From: JBFLVU01 sp037444825
GTDB lineage: Bacteria; Acidobacteriota; UBA4820; DSQY01
Direction: 5' to 3'
Length of the DNA stretch: 64,000 nucleotides
Assembly: GCA_037444825.1 (NCBI GenBank)
Contig: JBBILR010000008.1
Coordinates: 40,970-104,969 of the forward strand
The notes under the pieces are model-generated. The model did not search any database and was not told the DNA's origin. It saw only the letters and a program-made list of their open reading frames with translations. Below, piece after piece: positions 48,888 to 56,456 of the stretch. The position numbers and the translations under genes are program-made. Each line of letters starts with the position of its first letter. Within the stretch, counting starts at the first letter, position 1.

Positions 48888-49964
48888 TCAGGCTCCCCAC
48901 CCTCCGGCGCGCGGCTCGGGCTGGACCGCCCTCGGCCTCGCCGCCCTCGGGCGGTACAGGCTCCGCCCCACGGCCCAGGCCACCGCCTCCACCTCCTCCA
49001 CGAGGCCCCGGAACTCCCCCACCGTCAGAGACTGACGCCCGTCGGAGAGGGCCCGGGGGGGGTCGGGGTGGACCTCCAGGAGGAGCCCGTCGGCGCCGGC
49101 GGCCACCGCCGCCCGGGCCATGGGGAGGACCAGCTCCCGCCGTCCCGTCCCGTGGGAGGGGTCCACCAGGACCGGCAGGTGGGTCCGCTCCTTGAGAAGG
49201 GCCACGGCGTTGAGGTCCAGGGTGTTCCGCGTGGCCGTCTCGAAGGTCTTGATCCCCCGCTCGCAGAGGATGACCTTCCCGTTGCCCCCGGCGAGGAGGT
49301 ACTCGGCGGCCCCCAGAAACTCCTGGACGGTGGAGGAGGCCCCCCGCTTGAGCAGCACCGGCTTCCCCGCCTGGGCGAGGGTGCGGAGGAGGGGGAAGTT
49401 CTGCATGGAACGGGCCCCCACCTGGAAGAGGTCCACGAAAGGCTCGGCGGCTTCCACCTCCCTCGGGTCCATGACCTCGCTCACCACCGGCAGGCCCGCC
49501 CGCCGTCCCGCCTCCCGGAGGAGGGAAAGGCCCTCGCCCCCCAGCCCCTGAAAGGCGTAGGGAGAGGTGCGGGGCTTGAAGGCGCCCCCCCGCAGGGCCG
49601 TGGCGCCGCAGGCGGCGAGGTAACGGGCCAGCGGAAAGATCTGGTCCGGGCCCTCCACCGAGCAGGGCCCGGCCACCAGGGCCAGGGTGGGCCCTCCCAC
49701 CTCGACGGGGCCCAAGGGGACCCGCGTCCCCCCCGGGGCCGTCTCCCGGGAGACGAGCCCCTCTCCCTCCCGGGGGGTCCGGACCCAGAGGATGCCCGGC
49801 AGGTCCAGGGAGGGTGGCGGCGCCCCCGGTATCGGGGAGAGGCCCACGGCGAAGCGGCCGAAGGGCAGGGAGAGAAGGCGCGCTTCGGCGAAGGCCTCCT
49901 CAAGGCTCTGCCGGATGGCCTCCTCCTCCGAGGGACGGGCGTCTGGGGCGATGCGGACGATCAT
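48888..49964 (-). CDS. aroF: 3-deoxy-7-phosphoheptulonate synthase (DAHP synthase, type I-beta)
   Basis: 358 residues, first step of the shikimate pathway from PEP and erythrose 4-phosphate. The N-terminal ~70 residues resemble the ferredoxin-like regulatory domain of the Thermotoga-type enzyme. The TIM barrel has VAGPCSVEG, LRGGAFKPRTSPYAFQGLG, GARSMQNFPLL, LLKRGASSTVQEFLGAAEYL, ILCERGIKTFE, DPSHGTGRREL and EVHPDP. The ATG overlaps the trpA stop (ATGA). As last gene of the trp operon it is expected to come under trp attenuation. Confidence 0.95.
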   Translation of the reverse strand: MIVRIAPDARPSEEEAIRQSLEEAFAEARLLSLPFGRFAVGLSPIPGAPPPSLDLPGILWVRTPREGEGLVSRETAPGGTRVPLGPVEVGGPTLALVAGPCSVEGPDQIFPLARYLAACGATALRGGAFKPRTSPYAFQGLGGEGLSLLREAGRRAGLPVVSEVMDPREVEAAEPFVDLFQVGARSMQNFPLLRTLAQAGKPVLLKRGASSTVQEFLGAAEYLLAGGNGKVILCERGIKTFETATRNTLDLNAVALLKERTHLPVLVDPSHGTGRRELVLPMARAAVAAGADGLLLEVHPDPPRALSDGRQSLTVGEFRGLVEEVEAVAWAVGRSLYRPRAARPRAVQPEPRAGGWGA

Positions 49965-50737
49965 GGGACTTCCTCCTCTTGGAGTATGGGGGGGCGAAAA
50001 AAGCGGCGAATCCGGTGAAAGGCGGCGGCTTCGGGGTCCCGGTGCCGGTCTTCGTACAGCGCTTCCGCCAGGGCGGTGCCCACGGCCACCCCTTCGGCGC
50101 GGCCCCACAGGAGGGCGGCCTCGCCGGCGCGGCGGACGCCGAAGCCCGCCACCCGCGGCAGGGGGGAACGGGAGGCCAGCCGGTCCAGATACGAGAGGAG
50201 ATCCGGGGAGGGAGCGGCCCCTTCCCCGGTCCTCCCGTGGTGCCGGGCCACGTACAGGAAAGCCGAGGCCCAGGGAGGGGGCGCGGCCGCCCCGCGGGGC
50301 CGGAGGAGGGCGGCGGGGTGGAGGCCGGCGCGGGCCCAGGGCTCGAGGCGGGAAGCCTCTGCGGGAGGGAGGTCCGGCACCAGGATCCCCTGGAAACCCG
50401 CCTCCGCCGCCTCCAGGGGAGCCTCCCTTCCGCCGGGGAGGTCCCCGGCGTAGGCGAGGAGCACCAGGGGCACCGCCACCCGGCCCCTCAGTCGGGCCGC
50501 GAGTTCCAGCGTCTTCGGGAAGGTCGTCCCCGCGCGGAGGGCCTCGGCGTGCGTACGGCGGAGAAGGGGCCCGTCGGCGAAGGGGTTGGGGGAGGGCAGG
50601 CCGATTTCCAACAGGGCGGCGCCGCCCCGGACGGCCCCTTCGGCCGCCGCCAGGAAGGCCTCCGCGGCGGGGGCCCCCGCGGTGAGGTAGGCGAGGAGCT
50701 TCTGGCCGGGAGCCAAGGCGCGGCGCACGGCGTTCAT
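49961..50737 (-). CDS. trpA: tryptophan synthase alpha chain
   Basis: 258-residue TIM barrel that cleaves indole-3-glycerol phosphate to indole. Catalytic Glu and Asp are present in LLEIGLPSPNPFADGP (Glu and, 11 residues on, Asp of ADGP). PDLPPAEAS, YVARHHGRTGEG and GFGVRRAGEAA cover the substrate loop and phosphate site. Loop 6 reads RHHGRTGEG where SRxGVTG is usual, and the segment FSDP is SPNP, so it is somewhat divergent. ATGA overlap with trpF. The partner trpB is not adjacent and not in the window. Confidence 0.92.
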   Translation of the reverse strand: MNAVRRALAPGQKLLAYLTAGAPAAEAFLAAAEGAVRGGAALLEIGLPSPNPFADGPLLRRTHAEALRAGTTFPKTLELAARLRGRVAVPLVLLAYAGDLPGGREAPLEAAEAGFQGILVPDLPPAEASRLEPWARAGLHPAALLRPRGAAAPPPWASAFLYVARHHGRTGEGAAPSPDLLSYLDRLASRSPLPRVAGFGVRRAGEAALLWGRAEGVAVGTALAEALYEDRHRDPEAAAFHRIRRFFRPPILQEEEVP

Positions 50738-51405
50738 GGCGCTCCTCCCCACGGGGCGGGGAGAGGGGGGCCGCCCCGCCGCCGGAGGGCCTCCCGGGCG
50801 GCGGCGCAGAAGGCACGGACGCGGCCGGGGTCCTTGCGGCCCGGGGCGGACTCCAGGCCGGAGGCGGCGTCCACCCCCGAGGGGGAGCAGGCTTCCACGG
50901 CCTCGCCCACGTTTTGGGGGCCGAGCCCCCCCGCCAGGAGGAAGGGGAAGGCCGTCCCTTGCCGAACCCGCCACTCCCAGGGCCTTCCCGTGCCCCCGGC
51001 CCCGGGCCCCGGGCCGTCCAGCAGCAGGACGGCCCCGCGCCGCGGGGGCGCCCAGTCGACTCCCGACTTGCGCGCCTCCCACAGGGCGAGACCTCCCCCG
51101 AGGAGCCTCCGGAAGAGAACTTCGGGCAGGGGGCCGTACCACTGGACCACCGCCGGGGCCAGGGAGAGGAGGTCCCTTTCCGAAAGGGGAGACCCAGGGA
51201 GGTGGAGGAGGACCGGCACGAGCCCCAGCCGGCGGGAGAGGAGGGTCAGGGACCGCGCCTGGTTCGGGGTGACCCGCCGGGGGCTGTGGGGCCAGGGGTT
51301 GATGCCCACGTGGGTGGCCCCCGCCCGGGCGCAGAGCTCCACCTCGGAGGGGCTTTGCACGCCGCAGACCTTGACGGCGAAGGGGAAGCCCCCCCCGGCG
51401 CTCAC
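50734..51405 (-). CDS. trpF: phosphoribosylanthranilate isomerase
   Basis: 223 residues; isomerises PRA to CdRP. Catalytic Cys in VKVCGVQSP and Asp in VLLLDGPGPGAGGTGRPWEW; GGLGPQNVGEAVEACSPSGVDAASGLES is the phosphate-binding end of the barrel. The usual GFNF/SPR segment reads GINPWPHSPRRV. GTG start at 51405 in a GTGA overlap with trpC. Its stop overlaps the trpA start (ATGA), which leaves no room for trpB between them. Confidence 0.93.
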   Translation of the reverse strand: MSAGGGFPFAVKVCGVQSPSEVELCARAGATHVGINPWPHSPRRVTPNQARSLTLLSRRLGLVPVLLHLPGSPLSERDLLSLAPAVVQWYGPLPEVLFRRLLGGGLALWEARKSGVDWAPPRRGAVLLLDGPGPGAGGTGRPWEWRVRQGTAFPFLLAGGLGPQNVGEAVEACSPSGVDAASGLESAPGRKDPGRVRAFCAAAREALRRRGGPPLPAPWGGAP

Positions 51406-52181
51406 GGCTCCGCCTCCGCCGCGCGGACCATCTCCCGGAGGAGGCCGCCGGGGTCGGGGCTCCGCATGAGGGCCTCCCCCACCAGGAAGCCTCGGGCCCC
51501 GAGGCGGCGCAGCGCCCCGACCTCCTCCGGGGAGGAAAGTCCGCTCTCGGCCACCGCCGCCACGCCGCGGGGGACCCGGGGAAGGAGGCGCCGGACCGTG
51601 CCGAGGTCCACCTCCAGGGTGGCGAGGTTCCGGGCGTTGATCCCCACCAGGGAGGCTCCGGCCGCCAGGGCCGCCTCCAGTTCCACTTCGCGGTGGACCT
51701 CCACGAGAGGCAGTAGCCCTTCCTGGCGGGCATACCGGATGTAGTGCGGGAGCTCTCCTCCCAGGAGGGAGGCGATGAGGAGGATCCAGGAGGCTCCCGC
51801 CCACCGGGCCTCCACCACCTGGTAGGGGTCCACCACGAAGTCCTTGTAGAGGACGGGGACGGAAGCCGCCCGGGCGGCCTCCCGGACGTCCTCCACGGCC
51901 CCTTGGAAGAAGTCCGGCTCCCGGAGGACGCTGACGGCCGCCGCCCCGGCCTTGGCGTAGAGAGCCGCCCGGGGACCCGCCTGGACCTCTGGAGCGAGGG
52001 GGCCCCGGCTGGGGGAGGCCCTCTTGATCTCCGCCACCACGAACCCTCCGGGGGGAAGGGCTGGGGGCCGGTCCGGGGGCGGGCCGGCCTCCCGCCGGAG
52101 GAGGGCCTCGGGCCGCTTCCTTCGGTCCTCGAGGACCCGAAGGCGGCGGCTTTGGGCCGCCTCTTGAAGAAAGGCGCTCAC
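51402..52181 (-). CDS. trpC: indole-3-glycerol phosphate synthase
   Basis: 259-residue TIM barrel that cyclises CdRP to indole-3-glycerol phosphate. FVVAEIKRASPSRGPL holds the catalytic Glu-Lys, VSVLREPDFFQGA, VLYKDFVVDPYQVVEA (catalytic Lys), LVGINARNLATLEVDL and VAESGLSSPEEV are all present. GTG start at 52181 overlaps the trpD stop (GTGA). Confidence 0.95.
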   Translation of the reverse strand: MSAFLQEAAQSRRLRVLEDRRKRPEALLRREAGPPPDRPPALPPGGFVVAEIKRASPSRGPLAPEVQAGPRAALYAKAGAAAVSVLREPDFFQGAVEDVREAARAASVPVLYKDFVVDPYQVVEARWAGASWILLIASLLGGELPHYIRYARQEGLLPLVEVHREVELEAALAAGASLVGINARNLATLEVDLGTVRRLLPRVPRGVAAVAESGLSSPEEVGALRRLGARGFLVGEALMRSPDPGGLLREMVRAAEAEP

Positions 52182-53197
52182 GGCGCACCCCCCGCCGAAA
52201 AGCCGAGGACCTTCCGAAGGAACCGGCCGGCCTCCCCCTCCCGGAGGCACTGGAGGGCGAGGCGGGTCCCCGCCCGGAGGTCCTCCTCGAAGCCGCCGGC
52301 TCGGAGGGCGAGGGCGGTGTTGGCGGCCACCACCGCCTCGGCCTCCCGGGGGCCCTGCCCGTGGAGGAGGCGGAGGAAGCGGGCGGCGTTTTCGGAGGGA
52401 GGCCCCCCGGCCACGGCCGAAGGCTCCACCGGGTGGAGGCCGAAGTCCCGGGGGAGGAGCTCCCGCTCCCGGAGCCCTTCGGGGGTGGCCTCCACGATCC
52501 ACGTCCGGCCCCAGAGCACCGCCTCGTCGTAACCTCCCTCCCCATGGAGGACCAACACGCGCTCGGAGCCCAAGGCGCGGAAGGCCTCGGCCAGGGGTCG
52601 GAGAAAGCGCAGGTGGCAGACCCCCGCCACCTGGCGTTGGACGCGGGCGGGGTTCAGCAGGGGGCCCAGGAGGTTGAAAACCGTCCGGATCCCGAGCGCC
52701 CTCCGCACGGGGGCGAGGCGCGCGGCCGCGGGGTGGTAGAGGGGGGCGTGGAGGTAGCAGAAGGAGAGGGCCTCCAGGCGGACCTGGGCCGCCTCCGGAG
52801 GCTCCTCCACCGGGTAGCCCAGCGCCTCCAGAAGGTCGGTGGAGCCGCAGGCGGAGGAGACGCTCCGGTTGCCGTGCTTGGCGACCTTGAGCCCCAGCGC
52901 CGCCGCCGTCAGGGCCGCCGCGGTGGAGACGTTCAGCGTCCCCTGTCCGTCCCCGCCGGTCCCGCAGGTGTCCACGGCCCCGGGCAGGCCGGGGATGGAC
53001 CGGGCCTGCCCCCTCAGAGCCTGGGCCAGCCCGGCGATCTCCTCCCCCCGCTCTCCGCGGGCCGCCCAGGCCGCCAGCAGGGCACCCAGGAGCAGGGGGT
53101 CGGGGTCGCCGAGGACCAATGCGCGCCCCAGGGCCGCCGCCTCGGTCTGGGTGAGGGGCGAACCGGAGGTGACCCTTTGGAGCGCCTCCCTAAGCAC
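52178..53197 (-). CDS. trpD: anthranilate phosphoribosyltransferase
   Basis: 339 residues; joins anthranilate to PRPP. VDTCGTGGDGQGTLNVSTAA is the PRPP-binding GTGGD region, AKHGNRSVSSACGSTDLLEALG the second signature, and TVFNLLGPLLNPA the anthranilate side. GTG start at 53197 with GGAGG 6 bp upstream, overlapping the trpG stop by 8 bp. Confidence 0.96.
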   Translation of the reverse strand: MLREALQRVTSGSPLTQTEAAALGRALVLGDPDPLLLGALLAAWAARGERGEEIAGLAQALRGQARSIPGLPGAVDTCGTGGDGQGTLNVSTAAALTAAALGLKVAKHGNRSVSSACGSTDLLEALGYPVEEPPEAAQVRLEALSFCYLHAPLYHPAAARLAPVRRALGIRTVFNLLGPLLNPARVQRQVAGVCHLRFLRPLAEAFRALGSERVLVLHGEGGYDEAVLWGRTWIVEATPEGLRERELLPRDFGLHPVEPSAVAGGPPSENAARFLRLLHGQGPREAEAVVAANTALALRAGGFEEDLRAGTRLALQCLREGEAGRFLRKVLGFSAGGAP

Positions 53198-53774
53198 CCT
53201 TCACCTCCTGGGTGAGGCTCACGAAGTTGGCCAGGATGCGGCCTCCTTCCGGCGTGAGGATGGACTCGGGGTGGAACTGCACCCCGTGGCAGGGGAACTC
53301 CCGGTGCCGCAGGGCCATGATCTCCCCCTCGGCCGTGGCGGCCTGGACCTGGAGGCAGGGGGGGACGCTCTCCCGCTCCACGATCAGGGAGTGGTACCGG
53401 CCGGCCTCGAAGGGGTTGGGAAGCCCCGAGAGTAGACCGGTGCCGTCGTGGAAGACCGGCGAGGCCTTTCCGTGGATGGGGCGCAGGGCCCGCCCCACCT
53501 TGGCCCCGAAGACCTCCGCCAGGATCTGGTGGCCCAGGCAGACCCCCAGCATGGGGATGCGGGGGGCGAAGGCCCGGACGCAGGCCGCGGAAACCCCTCC
53601 CTCGGCGGGGCTTCCCGGCCCCGGGGAAATGACGATTCCCCGAGGGCCGAGGGCGGCGATCTCCTCCACCGTCACCGCGTCGTTCCGAAAAACGCGGAGG
53701 TCGGGGGTGAGCGCCCCCATCAGCGAGACGAGGTTGTAGGTGAAGGAGTCGTAGTTGTCGATGAAGACGATCAC
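53190..53774 (-). CDS. trpG: anthranilate synthase glutamine amidotransferase subunit
   Basis: 194-residue class I glutaminase that feeds ammonia to TrpE. FIDNYDSFTYNLV N-terminus, oxyanion ISPGPGSP, nucleophile Cys in GVCLGHQILA, and His-Glu in GVQFHPESILT. GTG start at 53774 overlaps the trpE stop (GTGA). Separate from trpE and trpD, so no fusion. Confidence 0.96.
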   Translation of the reverse strand: MIVFIDNYDSFTYNLVSLMGALTPDLRVFRNDAVTVEEIAALGPRGIVISPGPGSPAEGGVSAACVRAFAPRIPMLGVCLGHQILAEVFGAKVGRALRPIHGKASPVFHDGTGLLSGLPNPFEAGRYHSLIVERESVPPCLQVQAATAEGEIMALRHREFPCHGVQFHPESILTPEGGRILANFVSLTQEVKGA

Positions 53775-55246
53775 GGCCGGACCTCCTTTCTCCCGCTCCT
53801 TCTCCTGGCGGAAGGACCCTCTTCCCCGCCGTCCAGGGCGGCCAGGACGGCCCCCGCCTTGTGGTGGATCTCCCGCCATTCGGACTCGGGGTCGGAATCG
53901 GCCACGATGCCCGCCCCCGACCGGAAGCGGACGCGGCCCCCTTCGGTCTCCAGGCAGCGGATGGCGATGCAGGCCTCCAGGCGCCGCGGGGGATCCAGCA
54001 GGAGGACGGCGCCTCCGTAGGCCCCCCGGTCCCCGGACTCCAGGCGACAGAGGAGTTCGGCCGCTCGGATCTTGGGGGCGCCGCTCACCGTCCCGGCGGG
54101 AAAGGTGCTCCAGAGGGCGTCCAGGAAGGGGCGGGAGCGGTCGGGGACCCCCCGCACCTCCGAGACGAGGTGGAGGACGTGGGAGTACCGTTCCACCGCC
54201 TCCCGCACCGGCACCTCCACCGTCCCCGGAAGGCAGACCCGCCCCAGGTCGTTGCGGCTCAGGTCCACGAGCATGGCGTGCTCCGCCCTCTCCTTGGGGT
54301 CGCCGCGGAGGGCCGCCTCCAGGCGCCGGTCGTCCTCGTCGCTCTCCCCCCGCGGCCGGGTGCCGGCGATGGGGACCGTCAGCACCTCCCCTCCGTCGGC
54401 GCGGACCAGCATCTCCGGGGAGGCCCCCAGCAAACACCTCCCCCTCAGGGAGAGGAAAAAGTGGTAGGGGCTGGGGTTGAGGCGTCTCAACCGTCGGTAG
54501 AGTTCGAAGGGGTCTCCGTCGAAGGTCCCGGAAAAGGGTTCGGAGAGGACCACCTGGTACACGTCGCCGGAGGCGATGGCCTCGAGGGCCGCCCGCACGT
54601 TGGCGAGAAAGCGGGCCTTGGAGGGCCGCTCCGAAGGGACCCACCGGGCGCCGGGGGCCGGCTCCCCCGCCGGTCCCGATAGCCGTCGTCTCATGGCTTC
54701 CAGGCGGTTCCGGAGGGCGCTCCTCCTCTCGCCGGGGCGCGGGAAGGCGTAGAGGATGCCCTCCTGGAAGGCGTGGTCCAGGACGAGCCCCGCGCCGAAG
54801 CGGCCGAGGAGGACCCGGTCTTTCCGGCACCGCCGGAAGACGGGGGCCAGGCAGGGCTCCGAAAGGGCGAAGGCGGAGAAGTCGGCGGATCCCACCACCT
54901 GTCCGAGGAAGGGGAGGCCGTCGTCTCCCGAAGAAGGCAGGGAGGAAAGCCAACGGTTCAGCGCCTGAAGGGGCGGGCCGGGCAGGGCCAGGCGGTGGGA
55001 GCCCCGGCGGAGGAAGGCCCCCCGAGGCCCGGCCGTGAAGACCTCCAGGGGATCCAGCCCCAGAAAGGAGTACCGGGCCTGGCGCTCCCCCCCGGCCACC
55101 GACTCGAGGAGGTAGCCTTCGGCGGAGGGGGGCACCAGGGCGAGGAAGGCCCGGACGGGGGTGGTGAGGTCGGCGGAGAAGCGGAGGACCTCCGGGGGTC
55201 CTCCGGGAAGAGGGTCCGGGTGGGGCGAAGGCTTTCGGGTGGCCAT
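53771..55246 (-). CDS. trpE: anthranilate synthase component I
   Basis: 491 residues; makes anthranilate from chorismate and ammonia. YLLESVAGGE keeps the LLES tryptophan-binding element, so feedback inhibition by Trp is expected in addition to attenuation. The catalytic half has GDVYQVVLSEPF, PIAGTRPRGES, LVDLSRNDLGRV, TFPAGTVSGAPKIRA and RFRSGAGIVADSDPESEW. ATG at 55246 is chosen: an upstream in-frame extension would read through the attenuator. AAAGGAA lies 7 bp upstream. Confidence 0.96.
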   Translation of the reverse strand: MATRKPSPHPDPLPGGPPEVLRFSADLTTPVRAFLALVPPSAEGYLLESVAGGERQARYSFLGLDPLEVFTAGPRGAFLRRGSHRLALPGPPLQALNRWLSSLPSSGDDGLPFLGQVVGSADFSAFALSEPCLAPVFRRCRKDRVLLGRFGAGLVLDHAFQEGILYAFPRPGERRSALRNRLEAMRRRLSGPAGEPAPGARWVPSERPSKARFLANVRAALEAIASGDVYQVVLSEPFSGTFDGDPFELYRRLRRLNPSPYHFFLSLRGRCLLGASPEMLVRADGGEVLTVPIAGTRPRGESDEDDRRLEAALRGDPKERAEHAMLVDLSRNDLGRVCLPGTVEVPVREAVERYSHVLHLVSEVRGVPDRSRPFLDALWSTFPAGTVSGAPKIRAAELLCRLESGDRGAYGGAVLLLDPPRRLEACIAIRCLETEGGRVRFRSGAGIVADSDPESEWREIHHKAGAVLAALDGGEEGPSARRRSGRKEVRP

Positions 55247-55283
55247 GGGGCGTTCCTTTCCAGCAACGGTCCCCTTCCAGGGG

Positions 55284-55314
55284 AAACAAAAAGGCCCACC
55301 CCGAAGGGTGGGCC
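55284..55314 (-). terminator. trp attenuator terminator (3:4 hairpin)
   Basis: On the minus strand GGCCCACCC (55314-55306), loop TTCG, GGGTGGGCC (55301-55293), then TTTTTGTTT, ending 37 bp before the trpE ATG. A textbook intrinsic terminator placed between leader peptide and first structural gene. Confidence 0.95.
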
Positions 55315-55397
55315 GGGCGTCCGAACGATAGAGGCCTATCCCCAGCGCCTCCCCGCGCGTACACCCGGCCCTCCCGACCACCACGCGGTCGAGAGGG
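55310..55397 (-). promoter_or_regulatory. trp attenuation control region (1:2 and 2:3 pairings)
   Basis: Segment 1 CCCTCTCGACC (55397-55387) pairs with segment 2 GGTCGGGAGGG (55379-55369) over 11 bp with one T-G pair. Segment 2 also contains GGGCCGGG (55371-55364), an exact complement of CCCGGCCC (55317-55310), which overlaps the 5' arm of the terminator. The 2:3 pairing is therefore the antiterminator. The tandem Trp codons (55383-55378) lie at the segment 1/2 boundary, so a stalled ribosome covers segment 1 and frees segment 2. Confidence 0.9.
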
Positions 55398-55428
55398 TGC
55401 TGGTATACAGGCCGGTGAGCGGCGCCAT
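55336..55428 (-). CDS. trpL: trp operon leader peptide
   Basis: 30-codon reading frame with TAGGAGAA 3-5 bp before the ATG at 55428 and a TAG stop at 55338-55336. It begins MAPLTGLY and contains tandem Trp codons 16-17 (STAWWSGG) plus Trp29, two bases of design typical for ribosome-mediated attenuation. It starts 22 bp after the -10 element and ends 22 bp before the terminator stem. Too short for normal gene finding; the regulatory role is inferred from the surrounding hairpins. Confidence 0.92.
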   Translation of the reverse strand: MAPLTGLYTSTLSTAWWSGGPGVRAGRRWG

Positions 55429-55449
55429 GGGTTCTCCTACCACCTATTG

Positions 55450-55478
55450 AGCCTATCCCAGACGAAAGCCGCCGTCAA
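55450..55478 (-). promoter_or_regulatory. sigma70 promoter of the trp operon
   Basis: TTGACG at 55478-55473, 17-bp spacer, TAGGCT at 55455-55450. It begins 7 bp after the stop of the TPR gene at 55485. No Trp repressor palindrome is obvious over it. Confidence 0.88.
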
Positions 55479-55484
55479 GCCCCC

Positions 55485-56417
55485 CTATTTCTGCTGCTTG
55501 GCCAGGGGCTCCAGGGCGACGATGGCGTCCTTCCACTGCTGGGCGTCGGCGGCGTCGGGCTTCATCTTCAGGTAGATCTTGAGCTGTTCGATGGCCCCCT
55601 TGTAGTCGCCGAGCTGGGCCAGGGCGATGGACCATTCCCGGTGGGCGTCGGCGTCGTTGGGGTCCTCCAGGGCCGCCTGGGCGAAGAGGGCGGCGGCCTT
55701 CTTGGCGTCGCCGGAGTTGAGGGCCTGGACTCCGGCGTTGTACGTCTCGCCGGTGACCTGCCCGCCCTTCTCCTTGAACTTTTTCTTATAAGCCTCGGCC
55801 TTCTGGGCGTCCCCCTTCAGGGCGTAGAGCTTGGCGAGCATGCCCAGCACCGGCACCTCGTCTGGAAACTGGGCGTTGTACGCCTCGAAGGCCTTCAGGG
55901 CCCCCTCGGTGTCGCCCATCTTCTCGTAGCAGGCCGCCTTGAAGAAGAGGGCGGCTTTCAGGTTGTCGTTCTGGGCGATGGCCTCGTTGGCCTTGGCCAG
56001 GGCTCCTTCGTAGTCGCCCATCTCGTACAGGGTCTTGGCTTCGGCGGCGGGGCTGGCCTTCACCTCCTGCACGACGATGTCCTTCCGCATGTCGAAGTTG
56101 ATCTCGATGACGTCCATCAGCTTGGGCTTGTCGATCTTGCTCACCTCCGGGAGGTCCCCCACCTTGACGGTGACCCGGTAGCCCTTGTCGGAGTAGGGGA
56201 GGCCCGCCTGGATGTAGTTCCCCCCCTTGTCGGTGGTCACTTCGTAGTGGTTGCTCTCGTTGGCTTCGTCCACGATGCGTACCGAGAGGCCGGCCACGGG
56301 CTTGCCGTCCCGGTCCAGCACCTTGCCGCGGATCCCCTTGGTCAACTGGGCCGAGGCCGCGATGCCGAAGAGGAGCAGGACCCCGGCGATTCCCAACGTT
56401 CTCCTGACCGCTTTCAT
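55485..56417 (-). CDS. exported carboxypeptidase-regulatory-like / TPR protein
   Basis: 310 residues. Signal peptide (about 1-23, ASAQLTKG), a carboxypeptidase regulatory-like beta sandwich (about 27-115: GIRGKVLDRDGKPVAGLSVR ... TTDKGGNYIQAGLPYSDKGY, separate blocks), then four to five TPR units (e.g. YEMGDYEGALAKANEAIAQN, AALEDPNDADAHREWSIALA, AQLGDYKGAIEQLKIYLKMK). This fusion is frequent in Acidobacteriota; a protein-interaction role in the periplasm is likely. ATG at 56417 with GGAGG 8 bp upstream, 39 bp after rpoD. A TACAAT box at 56447-56442 may be its own -10. Confidence 0.87.
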   Translation of the reverse strand: MKAVRRTLGIAGVLLLFGIAASAQLTKGIRGKVLDRDGKPVAGLSVRIVDEANESNHYEVTTDKGGNYIQAGLPYSDKGYRVTVKVGDLPEVSKIDKPKLMDVIEINFDMRKDIVVQEVKASPAAEAKTLYEMGDYEGALAKANEAIAQNDNLKAALFFKAACYEKMGDTEGALKAFEAYNAQFPDEVPVLGMLAKLYALKGDAQKAEAYKKKFKEKGGQVTGETYNAGVQALNSGDAKKAAALFAQAALEDPNDADAHREWSIALAQLGDYKGAIEQLKIYLKMKPDAADAQQWKDAIVALEPLAKQQK

Positions 56418-56441
56418 GTTCGTCGCCTCCTCAGGGGGCCC

Positions 56442-56447
56442 ATTGTA
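56442..56447 (-). promoter_or_regulatory. possible -10 element for the TPR gene
   Basis: TACAAT (56447-56442), the same hexamer as in the acpP promoter, 25 bp before the ATG. The hexamer 17 bp upstream, TGGATG inside the rpoD 3' end, is a weak -35. Confidence 0.4.
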
Positions 56448-56456
56448 GCGCGCGGC

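Noticed and set aside
53771..55384. Longer trpE start, 46 residues upstream
   Set aside because: The extension is in frame only because the attenuator has no stop there; it would begin inside the leader peptide region and cross the terminator hairpin, and it lacks a ribosome site.
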